A stretch of 9,201 bases of DNA from CAUZSN01 sp963582345 (GTDB taxonomy: Bacteria; Planctomycetota; Planctomycetia; Planctomycetales; Planctomycetaceae), in the NCBI GenBank assembly GCA_963582345.1, contig CAUZSN010000107.1, forward strand, positions 1 to 9,201, read 5' to 3'. Of this stretch, positions 1 through 5,951 are shown piece after piece. Each line of letters starts with the position of its first letter. Position 1 is the first letter of the stretch. Both the position numbers and the translations under genes were made by a program. The notes beneath the pieces are model-generated. The model worked only from the letters and a program-made list of their open reading frames with translations, was not told where the DNA came from and did no database searches.

Positions 1-1
1 A

Positions 2-310
2 ATAGGGCGAACCGAATTACTTCGTGCTCAAGGCGGCAATTATCGAGAATTGGAAGACCATGGATCGTCCTTCGTAGTGACGCGTCTGAATTGCAACTAT
101 CACAAGCCAGCCCGTTACGATGACTTGCTGAGATTACGCACGACGCTTTCAAAACTAGGTTTGGCCAAGATAGAACACGACTACGAACTATTTCGGGATG
201 AGGAACTGCTGGCGACTGCCCACAGTGTTTTGGCGTGTGTGGATCGCAAGGGAAACGTGCAGCGGATCTCCGACGTTTTTCCGACCCGCGATCCACATCG
301 TCAGGATTAG
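2..310 (+). CDS. Acyl-CoA thioesterase, YbgC/FadM-like hot-dog (4HBT) family, 3' part only
   Basis: The reading frame is open to the left window edge, so the 5' end of the gene is missing and about 102 C-terminal residues are visible. The visible part starts with GRTELLRAQGG, which fits the end of the long hot-dog helix in YbgC-type thioesterases. It continues with YHKPARYDDLLRLRT, KIEHDYELFRDEELLATA and LACVDRKGNVQRI, the usual strands of the 4HBT fold. Enzymes of this family hydrolyse acyl-CoA thioesters in the cytoplasm. The catalytic Asp normally lies near the N-terminus and is outside the window, so activity cannot be judged. A TTG at 50 could be mistaken for a start, but homologous-looking sequence continues upstream of it. 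The next gene is 269 bp downstream, so shared transcription is uncertain. Confidence 0.85.
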   Translation: MGRTELLRAQGGNYRELEDHGSSFVVTRLNCNYHKPARYDDLLRLRTTLSKLGLAKIEHDYELFRDEELLATAHSVLACVDRKGNVQRISDVFPTRDPHRQD

Positions 311-579
311 CGTATCAATCGCAGTCTGGTTTTACGTCGACAACAGCGTCTGAAAATTTGTGCTGAGCGGATCGGATATTTCAGATTATTGAGATACACA
401 GGAAGGTTCTCCGTGTCTTTCGATGTTGATCGTCTCGCCCCAATCGCTCAATCTCGTGGTAACGCAGTCATATATTTGCTACGCCCCATATGACCACTTG
501 AATTCGAATTACGACCTGAGGACACTGAAATAGGTGGTCTAATCTTATCGATGAATCATCCCGGGGAAGGAGAGAACCG
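311..579. other. 269-bp intergenic spacer between thioesterase and small ORF
   Basis: I find no convincing gene here; a minus-strand open frame covering part of it runs antisense into the next gene and looks like a shadow. Two weak structural elements are visible. At 396-416 an ACAC/GTGT plus GGA/TCC stem with one bulged A encloses a 6-nt loop and is followed by CTTT, which could be a poor terminator for the thioesterase gene. GACCAC at 492-497 is complementary to GTGGTC at 534-539, and between them lies the palindrome AATTCGAATT. The promoter of the downstream gene should lie in this spacer, but I see no clean -35/-10 pair. Confidence 0.4.
568..574 (+). promoter_or_regulatory. Ribosome binding site of the 85-aa gene
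   Basis: AGGAGAG lies 5 nt before the ATG at 580. It is one of the best Shine-Dalgarno matches in the window. It supports the short downstream frame as a real translated gene and fixes its start. Confidence 0.75.
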
Positions 580-837
580 ATGTCGTCACCGCAAACGACC
601 AGGCAGGTCTTTGAGCAGTGTTTTCTCGAAGTGCGTGCGAAGCTAATCGAAATCGCCGCTTCGCTGGATCGAATTGAGCGTGCGAACACATCCGAGTCAA
701 TTGACGGCGATCCGCGGTTGTATCAAATCCGCAAAAGCATCGAAATCCTAAACAGCCGAGGTTTCGATCGAGTGGAACGGATCCAGATGGTGTTCAGCGA
801 TGACTACGAACCGAATTGGAATCAATATAATTGTTGA
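580..837 (+). CDS. Small hypothetical protein, 85 aa
   Basis: I do not recognise a named family. The protein is short, soluble and charged. Residues about 8-35 form a likely amphipathic helix (FEQCFLEVRAKLIEIAASLDRIERA). This is followed by DPRLYQIRKSIEILN and then DRVERIQMVFSDDYEPNW near the C-terminus. There is no signal peptide and no membrane segment. The ATG is preceded by a strong Shine-Dalgarno at ideal distance, which argues for a real gene. It sits 117 bp upstream of the eboB-like gene on the same strand, but a terminator-like hairpin lies between them, so co-transcription is doubtful. It is much too short for EboA as I know that family. A small planctomycete-conserved protein is my best guess, from vague resemblance only. 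Confidence 0.7.
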   Translation: MSSPQTTRQVFEQCFLEVRAKLIEIAASLDRIERANTSESIDGDPRLYQIRKSIEILNSRGFDRVERIQMVFSDDYEPNWNQYNC

Positions 838-845
838 CCAGTTGT

Positions 846-865
846 TTGGCTCGTGCCGATTTTTT
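846..865 (+). terminator. Terminator-like hairpin with T6 tract after the 85-aa gene
   Basis: TTGGC (846-850) pairs with GCCGA (855-859), including one G-T wobble, around the tetraloop TCGT. Six T residues follow directly at 860-865. It begins 9 nt after the stop of the small gene. The stem is only 5 bp, so termination may be weak or partial. Its position also argues against translation of eboB from the GTG at 853, which would fall inside the loop. Confidence 0.45.
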
Positions 866-936
866 CATGTGCGAGTCGTGACGACGTATCATCTTGCCAA
901 TGCCATCTGCAGTGTGGCCTGACATTCCTCACCGCA

Positions 937-944
937 AAAGGAGG
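937..944 (+). promoter_or_regulatory. Ribosome binding site deciding the eboB start
   Basis: AAAGGAGG, close to a full anti-16S match, lies 10 nt before the ATG at 955. The longer open frame from GTG 853 has no comparable site, and its 34 extra residues do not resemble a TatD N-terminus. The start is therefore placed at 955. Confidence 0.75.
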
Positions 945-954
945 ACGGACTGGC

Positions 955-1800
955 ATGTACTATATCGACCCTCACATCCACATGATTTCCCGTATCACAG
1001 ACGATTACGAGCGCATGGCCCGAATGGGCTGTGTGGCCATCAGCGAACCGGCGTTTTGGGCTGGTTTCGACCGCAGCAGCGCCGAAGCTTTTCGCGACTA
1101 TTTTCGACAGTTGACCGAATTCGAACCGACGCGAGCGAGATGGTCGGGAATACAGCACTACACGTGGTTGTGCATCAACGCGAAGGAGGCCGAGAATGTG
1201 TCGCTGTCACGTGAGGTAATCTCGCTCATTCCAGACTTCCTGGACAAGCCGAACGTTCTGGGCATCGGAGAAATTGGACTCAACAAGAACACCCCGAACG
1301 AATGCACTATCTTTCGTGAACACCTGGATTTAGCCGCAAAAACGAATGAGCTGATCCTCATCCATACTCCTCACTTGCAGGACAAATACAAAGGCACGCG
1401 AATGATCGCCGATATGCTGCTCGAGGACAATCGCCTCGAACCGGAACGTGTACTCATCGATCACCTCGAAGAGCATACGATCGGTCTAGCGAAGGACAGC
1501 GGCTTTTGGTGCGCAATGACGTTGTACCCGATCACGAAATGTACCCCCAGTCGAGCAGCCGATATCATCGAGACATACGGCGACGAACGAATCATGGTCA
1601 ACTCGGCCGGTGACTGGGGACCTTCGAACCCATTGGCTGTTCCAGACTTCATTATGGAAATGCGCCGCCGTGGGCATACCGAAACGAGGATTCAAAAGAT
1701 CGTGTATGACAATCCTCTGGAATTCTTCAGCCAGGCGAACCACTTTGAGTTCTCTTCGCCAGATACGTTATGTGAAGAGCAACAGGCTGGAGCGCAGTGA
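955..1800 (+). CDS. eboB: EboB-like TatD-family metal-dependent hydrolase, 281 aa
   Basis: The protein is a TIM-barrel amidohydrolase of the TatD group with all expected metal-site residues: H7-x-H9 in DPHIHM, E106 in GIGEIGLNK, H137 and H140 in IHTPH, H170 in IDHLEEH, and D220 in NSAGDWG. The N-terminal DPHIHM-SR-TDDYERMA-MG and EPAFWAGFDR blocks are, as I remember, typical of the EboB branch of ebo clusters rather than of TatD DNases. The ebo cluster has been linked in cyanobacteria to export of a secondary-metabolite precursor; the exact substrate of EboB is not known to me. The start is ATG 955, set by AAAGGAGG upstream. An in-frame GTG at 853 would add 34 unrelated residues. The last 15 or so residues form a polar tail. 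The EboF-like gene follows in the same direction after 78 bp, a likely operon. Confidence 0.85.
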   Translation: MYYIDPHIHMISRITDDYERMARMGCVAISEPAFWAGFDRSSAEAFRDYFRQLTEFEPTRARWSGIQHYTWLCINAKEAENVSLSREVISLIPDFLDKPNVLGIGEIGLNKNTPNECTIFREHLDLAAKTNELILIHTPHLQDKYKGTRMIADMLLEDNRLEPERVLIDHLEEHTIGLAKDSGFWCAMTLYPITKCTPSRAADIIETYGDERIMVNSAGDWGPSNPLAVPDFIMEMRRRGHTETRIQKIVYDNPLEFFSQANHFEFSSPDTLCEEQQAGAQ

Positions 1801-1878
1801 GCTGAGTGCGTTCTATTGGAACCATCGTTCCTGTCAAAACAGCAACTACAATTTCGAAATACGAGGTCGTGTGCGCCG

Positions 1879-3282
1879 GTGCCGAAACCACTTGTCGTCA
1901 TCAACGTCGTCGGCCTGACTTATGATCTGATCGGGCCAGACACTCCCAATATTAAACGAATAATGGACGAAGGATTTGCGCGTCCCATGGGGACGGTGCT
2001 TCCGGCCGTCACGTGTACGACACAATCGACGCTGTTGACTGGCCTAATGCCACGTGATCACGGCATCGTCGGCAATGGCTGGTACTTTCGCGAGCTGGCG
2101 GATGTCTTGTTCTGGCGGCAATCGAATCACCTAGTGTACGGCGAACGAATTTATCAGGCCGGAAAGCGACGAGACCCGAACTATACAACCGCCAAGATGT
2201 TCTGGTGGTACAACATGTACGCCGATGTCAATTGGTCGGTCACTCCGCGACCCAGCTATCCGGCTGACGGACGAAAGATTTTTGACTCATACAGCCAGCC
2301 TCCGGAATTACGTAAACAGTTGCAGCAAAGACACGGTGTGTTTCCACTGCTTCGTTTTTGGGGCCCCGGCGCCGACATTACCAGTTCACAGTGGATTGCG
2401 GATGCCAGCGTCGACGTCATGATCCAATTCAATCCATCACTGACATTGATTTATCTTCCGCACTTAGACTACACCTTGCAACGGCTGGGACCAAACGATT
2501 GTCGGATGACCAACGATCTTTGCCTGGTCGACGCCGAGGTGGGAAAACTGATCGATGCCGCCCAAGTGCGGGACGCAGAAGTCGTCGTGCTATCCGAATA
2601 CGCTATTTCGGCCGTCGACCGCCCCGTCCATATTAACCGAGTACTTCGTGAGCATGGCTATCTACAAGTCCGGCTCGAGCCATTGGGCTGGGAGACGCTG
2701 GATTGTGGAGCCTCGCGGGCCTTCGCCGTCGCCGACCACCAAGTCGCTCACGTGTACGTCTGGCACCCTGGTGATGTTCAGTCGGTCACCGAGTTACTTC
2801 GCAACACTGATGGCATCGACATGGTGCTGGACCGCCACGCCCAGATCGATTATGGCATCGATCACCATCGATCGGGCGAGCTTGTTGTTGTGGCAGAACC
2901 GGGCTGCTGGTTCACTTATTACTTTTGGCTCGACGATACGGTCGCGCCTGACTACGCACGAACAGTGGACATCCATCGCAAACCCGGATACGACCCGGCT
3001 GAGTTGTTCTTCGATTCGCAATTGAAACTCCCGAAACTTCGGACGGCTCGGCGACTGCTGCAAAAGGTATTAGGATATCGTTATTACATGGACGTCATTG
3101 GATTGGATGCCTCGATCGTTAAAGGTAGCCACGGCCGCCTGCCAGCTCCAGGCCGCGAGACAAGCGAAGCCCCAGTATTCATCTGTTCGTCAAAATCTAT
3201 TGAGCAGGACGACATTCCGATGTGTTCGGTGAAAGACCTTTTACTTCGACTTCAATTTGATTTCTCTACGATTCAACCGTAG
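1879..3282 (+). CDS. eboF: EboF-like alkaline phosphatase/nucleotide pyrophosphatase superfamily protein, 467 aa
   Basis: This is an alkaline-phosphatase-fold protein of the type found as the last gene of ebo clusters. Marker blocks are KPLVVINVVGLT, LPAVTCTTQSTLLTG, HGIVGNGWYFREL, RQSNHLVYGER, YLPHLDYTLQRLGP, AFAVADHQVAHVYV, DIHRKPGYDPAELFFD and MDVIGLDASIVKGSHGR. T45 sits at the nucleophile position, and D197 and H418 match metal-ligand positions. V11, Q201, E240 and Y241 stand where NPP enzymes have Asp, His, Asp and His. The activity is therefore uncertain. There is no signal peptide, so it is probably cytoplasmic. GTG 1879 is chosen as start because MPKPLVVINVVGL begins right at the conserved region and GAGG lies 12 nt before it. 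TTG 1816 would add 21 non-conserved residues. A hairpin overlaps the stop codon. Confidence 0.85.
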   Translation: MPKPLVVINVVGLTYDLIGPDTPNIKRIMDEGFARPMGTVLPAVTCTTQSTLLTGLMPRDHGIVGNGWYFRELADVLFWRQSNHLVYGERIYQAGKRRDPNYTTAKMFWWYNMYADVNWSVTPRPSYPADGRKIFDSYSQPPELRKQLQQRHGVFPLLRFWGPGADITSSQWIADASVDVMIQFNPSLTLIYLPHLDYTLQRLGPNDCRMTNDLCLVDAEVGKLIDAAQVRDAEVVVLSEYAISAVDRPVHINRVLREHGYLQVRLEPLGWETLDCGASRAFAVADHQVAHVYVWHPGDVQSVTELLRNTDGIDMVLDRHAQIDYGIDHHRSGELVVVAEPGCWFTYYFWLDDTVAPDYARTVDIHRKPGYDPAELFFDSQLKLPKLRTARRLLQKVLGYRYYMDVIGLDASIVKGSHGRLPAPGRETSEAPVFICSSKSIEQDDIPMCSVKDLLLRLQFDFSTIQP

Positions 3283-3299
3283 CACTAAGCAGTGCTAAT
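3280..3299 (+). terminator. Hairpin at the end of the eboB-eboF block
   Basis: TAGCACT (3280-3286) and AGTGCTA (3291-3297) form a perfect 7-bp stem around loop AAGC, overlapping the eboF stop codon. It lies in the short convergent gap before the end of the minus-strand pyrK-like gene. The following bases (ATTGTT) are only moderately T-rich, and no T tract follows on the minus strand, so efficient intrinsic termination is uncertain. Confidence 0.4.
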
Positions 3300-3335
3300 T
3301 GTTGGTCTTCCACTCCGACACCCATCAAGAGCGAT

Positions 3336-4220
3336 TCACAGCAACAATCGATCCGCGGCAAAGACGGGACCCTCGACGCACGTACGGCGGTAATCCCAAC
3401 TACCGTCGTCCAGCTTGACCTGGACTACACAACTGAAACATATTCCGAAACCGCAAGCCATGGGAGATTCCAGAGACAACCAGCAGGCAATGTTGTGTCG
3501 TGCCGCGATTTTCCCGACGACTTTCATCATTGGCTCGGGACCGCAACAGAATACCGAATCGGGTGGATCGTGGCTGTTGACTGATTGCATAAACAAATCG
3601 GTCACAAACCCATGATGCCCTTGCGTGCCGTCGTCCGTCGAAACTTGCACGTCGAGGCCCTGAATTTGAAAGCGGTCGAGTCCCGCAAGATATTCGGACG
3701 AACGCGTCCCGTAACACAGCGTCAATTTAGATGGCCGTTTTGAGACAACTCGAGGTGGATTGCCGTATGTGCGGCACGCCAGTGCCTCGCGAGCGACCGC
3801 CAAAAACGGTGTTTGACCAATTCCACCGGCGACTAACAATAAATGCCCCGTGGACAACACAGGAAACCCGTTCCCCAATGGGCCCCAGATTTCCACCTGG
3901 TCGCCCGCTTGCCATTGAGTCATCGACTTCGTCAGTTTTCCGACGACAACGTAGCCGAAGGCGACGCCGGCCGGTCGTCCCAATTCGTCATCGAAGGTGT
4001 CGTAAAGGGCGAACGCTCGTCCCAACAGCGGATCCGATGTTCCTAGCATCCGAATCATGAAAAACTGCCCAGGAACGATTTGCTCGGCAACCTCGGGGCA
4101 ATGCAGCCGCATCACATACGTATCACGGGCCAGTTTAACTTGTTCGACTACTGACACGATTTGTTGAACAGCTGAAGGAACCAATCCGGTTAGGCTCGCA
4201 GCCACTTGACTCTGATCCAT
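3336..4220 (-). CDS. pyrK: Dihydroorotate dehydrogenase electron-transfer subunit (PyrK-like), 294 aa
   Basis: The domain order is that of ferredoxin-reductase-type PyrK. An FAD-binding barrel (about 20-122) carries the flavin motif GRAFALYD (67-74). An NAD-binding domain has AGGIGQTPF (131-139) and CGPEPMM (226-232). A C-terminal [2Fe-2S] site has C256, C261, C264 and C281 (C-x4-C-x2-C-x16-C, ending in CVEGPVF). In PyrDB-PyrK complexes this subunit passes electrons from dihydroorotate oxidation to NAD. No pyrD is adjacent, so the partner must be encoded elsewhere. Related SudB-type subunits of NADPH-dependent oxidoreductases are an alternative. The ATG at 4220 has GGAAGA 5 nt upstream. The pseudouridine synthase gene ends 95 bp upstream. 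The first 15 residues or so are extra compared with the usual start of the family. Confidence 0.87.
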   Translation of the reverse strand: MDQSQVAASLTGLVPSAVQQIVSVVEQVKLARDTYVMRLHCPEVAEQIVPGQFFMIRMLGTSDPLLGRAFALYDTFDDELGRPAGVAFGYVVVGKLTKSMTQWQAGDQVEIWGPLGNGFPVLSTGHLLLVAGGIGQTPFLAVAREALACRTYGNPPRVVSKRPSKLTLCYGTRSSEYLAGLDRFQIQGLDVQVSTDDGTQGHHGFVTDLFMQSVNSHDPPDSVFCCGPEPMMKVVGKIAARHNIACWLSLESPMACGFGICFSCVVQVKLDDGSWDYRRTCVEGPVFAADRLLL

Positions 4221-4315
4221 CCATGTCTTCCGAAAGTAGGATACCTTTAGAGAAGAAGAAGCTCCGCAATGATTCTAACAATTACAGCCGACTGTCTCCA
4301 TTTCGTAACGGATTG

Positions 4316-5236
4316 TTACCGCGACTTTTTTCCTGTGATTCGCGCTGTTTGATCGGTCGATTTCATATTCGCATGTTTGCGCTGCCGGGAAGGTTGACTT
4401 CTCTGTTTCTTGACTTTACCTCTCGGTTTCGCTCTCGGTTTCGCTCTACGGGTCGAATCGCCCGACCGAAAACCCTGCCGATCAACATCAAAGGTACGCA
4501 ATTGTTTCAGCTCCGCTGGTTTTAGAGCACGATAGCGTCCGATGGGTAGCCGGCCGAGTTTGAGCGGGCCGAATGCGATTCGCTCTAAATGAATCACTTT
4601 GTGACTCGCTCGAGCCAACAACCGGCGAACTTCTCGATTTCGCCCTTTAGTTAATACGATATTTAGAAACGCGCCTTTCCCTTTTGTGCAAATCAGGCGC
4701 ACACTTTGTACGTGAAAATTTCCATCGCCAAAGTACATTCCACGTCGAAGTTGATTGAGTGTGTCCTTGGTAGGGATGCCGACGACCTGTATGCGGTAGG
4801 TTCTAGGAATCTGGTAACGCGGATGTGCTAGTCGATTGGCCAGCTGTCCATCATTGGTGACGAGCAACAGCCCCTGGCTGTTCTCGTCCAGCCGACCAAC
4901 GGTAAATAGGCGTGTCTGTTCCCTTGAAAACAAATCCAACACTCTGGGCCGTCCCGACGGATCATGGTTCGTGCACAAGTAGCCTTTTGGTTTGTTGAGC
5001 AAATAATAACGCTTTGGCTCCGATTGGATCGCTTCTCCGTCTAGCAAGATCTTTTGTCGGCGCTGATCGACGCGCAAACCAAGACTGTTAACCTGCTCGC
5101 CATCCACGGTCACTCGACCGGACAAAATGTACTCTTCGCAATGTCGCCGCGACCCAATTCCCGCCGAGGCCAGCACCTTTGGCAAGCGTTCGAGTATAGG
5201 CTCGGCCAGATCGTTTGTTCTTGTCTTAGATGGCAT
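4316..5236 (-). CDS. rluB: 23S rRNA pseudouridine synthase, RluB/RsuA family, 306 aa
   Basis: The protein isomerises a uridine in ribosomal RNA to pseudouridine. An N-terminal S4 RNA-binding domain (about 17-65: RLPKVLASAGIGSRRHCEEYI, then GRVTVDGEQVN) is followed by the catalytic domain. That domain contains YYLLNKPKGYLCT (77-89), the active-site block GRLDENSQGLLLVTNDG with D117, RTYRIQV, and KGRNREVRRL (198-207). The usual Thr after the catalytic Asp is Ser here (S120), a mild change. After residue 250 comes a strongly basic Lys/Arg/Ser/Gln tail, probably disordered and RNA-binding, with an AKPR repeat. RluB is more likely than RsuA or RluE because of the S4 domain and overall layout, but the target uridine is not proven. 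The ATG at 5236 has no clear Shine-Dalgarno. It starts 29 bp after the stop of the 215-aa gene, so they are probably co-transcribed. Confidence 0.88.
   Translation of the reverse strand: MPSKTRTNDLAEPILERLPKVLASAGIGSRRHCEEYILSGRVTVDGEQVNSLGLRVDQRRQKILLDGEAIQSEPKRYYLLNKPKGYLCTNHDPSGRPRVLDLFSREQTRLFTVGRLDENSQGLLLVTNDGQLANRLAHPRYQIPRTYRIQVVGIPTKDTLNQLRRGMYFGDGNFHVQSVRLICTKGKGAFLNIVLTKGRNREVRRLLARASHKVIHLERIAFGPLKLGRLPIGRYRALKPAELKQLRTFDVDRQGFRSGDSTRRAKPRAKPRGKVKKQRSQPSRQRKHANMKSTDQTARITGKKSR
4421..4447. repeat. 12-bp tandem repeat inside the rluB tail
   Basis: TCTCGGTTTCGC occurs twice back to back at 4421-4432 and 4433-4444, followed by TCT as the start of a third copy. On the coding strand each unit reads GCGAAACCGAGA, that is Ala-Lys-Pro-Arg, giving AKPRAKPR in the basic C-terminal tail. 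The unit is a multiple of three, so gain or loss keeps the frame. Confidence 0.8.
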
Positions 5237-5265
5237 TATCTATTTAAGTGACTTGACCACAGACC

Positions 5266-5913
5266 TCAGCGAGATTTTCTGCCTGATTCGGCTAAGGCCT
5301 GATAGTACCGGTGAACCAATTCTTCGTATTCCCGCAATGGCTGTTCGTTCAGGATATTTAGTATTTTCTGACGCATCCTCCTAGGAAGATGGCCCCAGAT
5401 CTCCTCGATTAACGCTTGTTTGCAAGCACGATTGACCTCGCCAGTTTCCGATCTTCCTTCACTCGTCTGCTTGAAAAAATCCTTCGTCGTTTTTGTCTTG
5501 CCTGCATTGGTTTCGGTATCGCCGGAGGTTTGTTTTTTGCTTCGCTGAGAAATGGGATCGCGTTTTGTCGTCGAGAAGCTTTGTGGCATCTGCTGTTGCG
5601 AAGAATTGGACACCGTCTGATGCTGCCTGACAAATTTAATGAGCGTCTCGAGATCGGTCAAAATTTTCCGCTGGATCTTCTGCGTTTCGTCACCAACGTC
5701 GTGGTCGACAATGCGTTTGTGAACGTCACGCATCGACTGAATGGCCCGTTCAAGCGGACCGTTATCCGAGTTGTCACGCCATGCCCCTCCGACCGCTTGT
5801 GCTAACTGTTTCGAATCGACATTCTGCGCCAATAAGGTTACTGTGAAAGTGCACACCATGCTACTGCCCATCAAAGCGAACGCCGCAATTCGTATCAATA
5901 GTCTATCCCTCAC
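5266..5913 (-). CDS. Exported hypothetical protein with C-terminal WGHLP...RYY motif, 215 aa
   Basis: No named family is certain. Residues 1-30 look like a signal peptide: basic MRDRLLIR, a hydrophobic core to about residue 28, and LLAQN as a likely cleavage region, so the protein is probably periplasmic or membrane-associated. Residues 50-100 are probably helical (AIQSMRDVHKRIVD, KILTDLETLIKFV). Residues 100-160 are polar, low-complexity and Ser/Thr/Lys/Gln-rich. The C-terminal block, residues 172-209, starts IWGHLPRRMRQKILN and ends HRYYQALAE. I remember this block as recurring at the C-terminus of small planctomycete proteins next to large BatA/DUF4175-like genes. The start is GTG 5913 with GAGGGGAAAG just upstream. 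It begins 38 bp after the large gene ends and is followed 29 bp later by rluB, so it is probably part of an operon. Confidence 0.75.
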   Translation of the reverse strand: MRDRLLIRIAAFALMGSSMVCTFTVTLLAQNVDSKQLAQAVGGAWRDNSDNGPLERAIQSMRDVHKRIVDHDVGDETQKIQRKILTDLETLIKFVRQHQTVSNSSQQQMPQSFSTTKRDPISQRSKKQTSGDTETNAGKTKTTKDFFKQTSEGRSETGEVNRACKQALIEEIWGHLPRRMRQKILNILNEQPLREYEELVHRYYQALAESGRKSR

Positions 5914-5951
5914 TCGTCTTTCCCCTCACTGTACTGTTCGCCATCTTTCGT

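Noticed and set aside
468..689. 73-aa minus-strand frame over the spacer and the 85-aa gene
   Set aside because: It runs antisense to a gene with good start signals and shows no domain-like sequence.
853..954. N-terminal extension of the eboB gene from GTG 853
   Set aside because: The extra 34 residues are Cys/Ser-rich and unlike TatD proteins, the GTG lies in a terminator-like hairpin, and a strong Shine-Dalgarno serves ATG 955.
2555..3025. 156-aa plus-strand frame inside eboF
   Set aside because: It is a frame shadow; the eboF frame carries conserved motifs throughout this stretch.
4303..4319. GTAAC/GTTAC inverted repeat at the rluB stop as a terminator
   Set aside because: The stem is only 5 A/T-rich base pairs with no T tract, too weak to call.
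5416..5805. 129-aa plus-strand frame opposite the exported 215-aa gene
   Set aside because: The minus-strand frame has a signal peptide, ribosome site and a recognisable C-terminal block; the plus frame has none of these.
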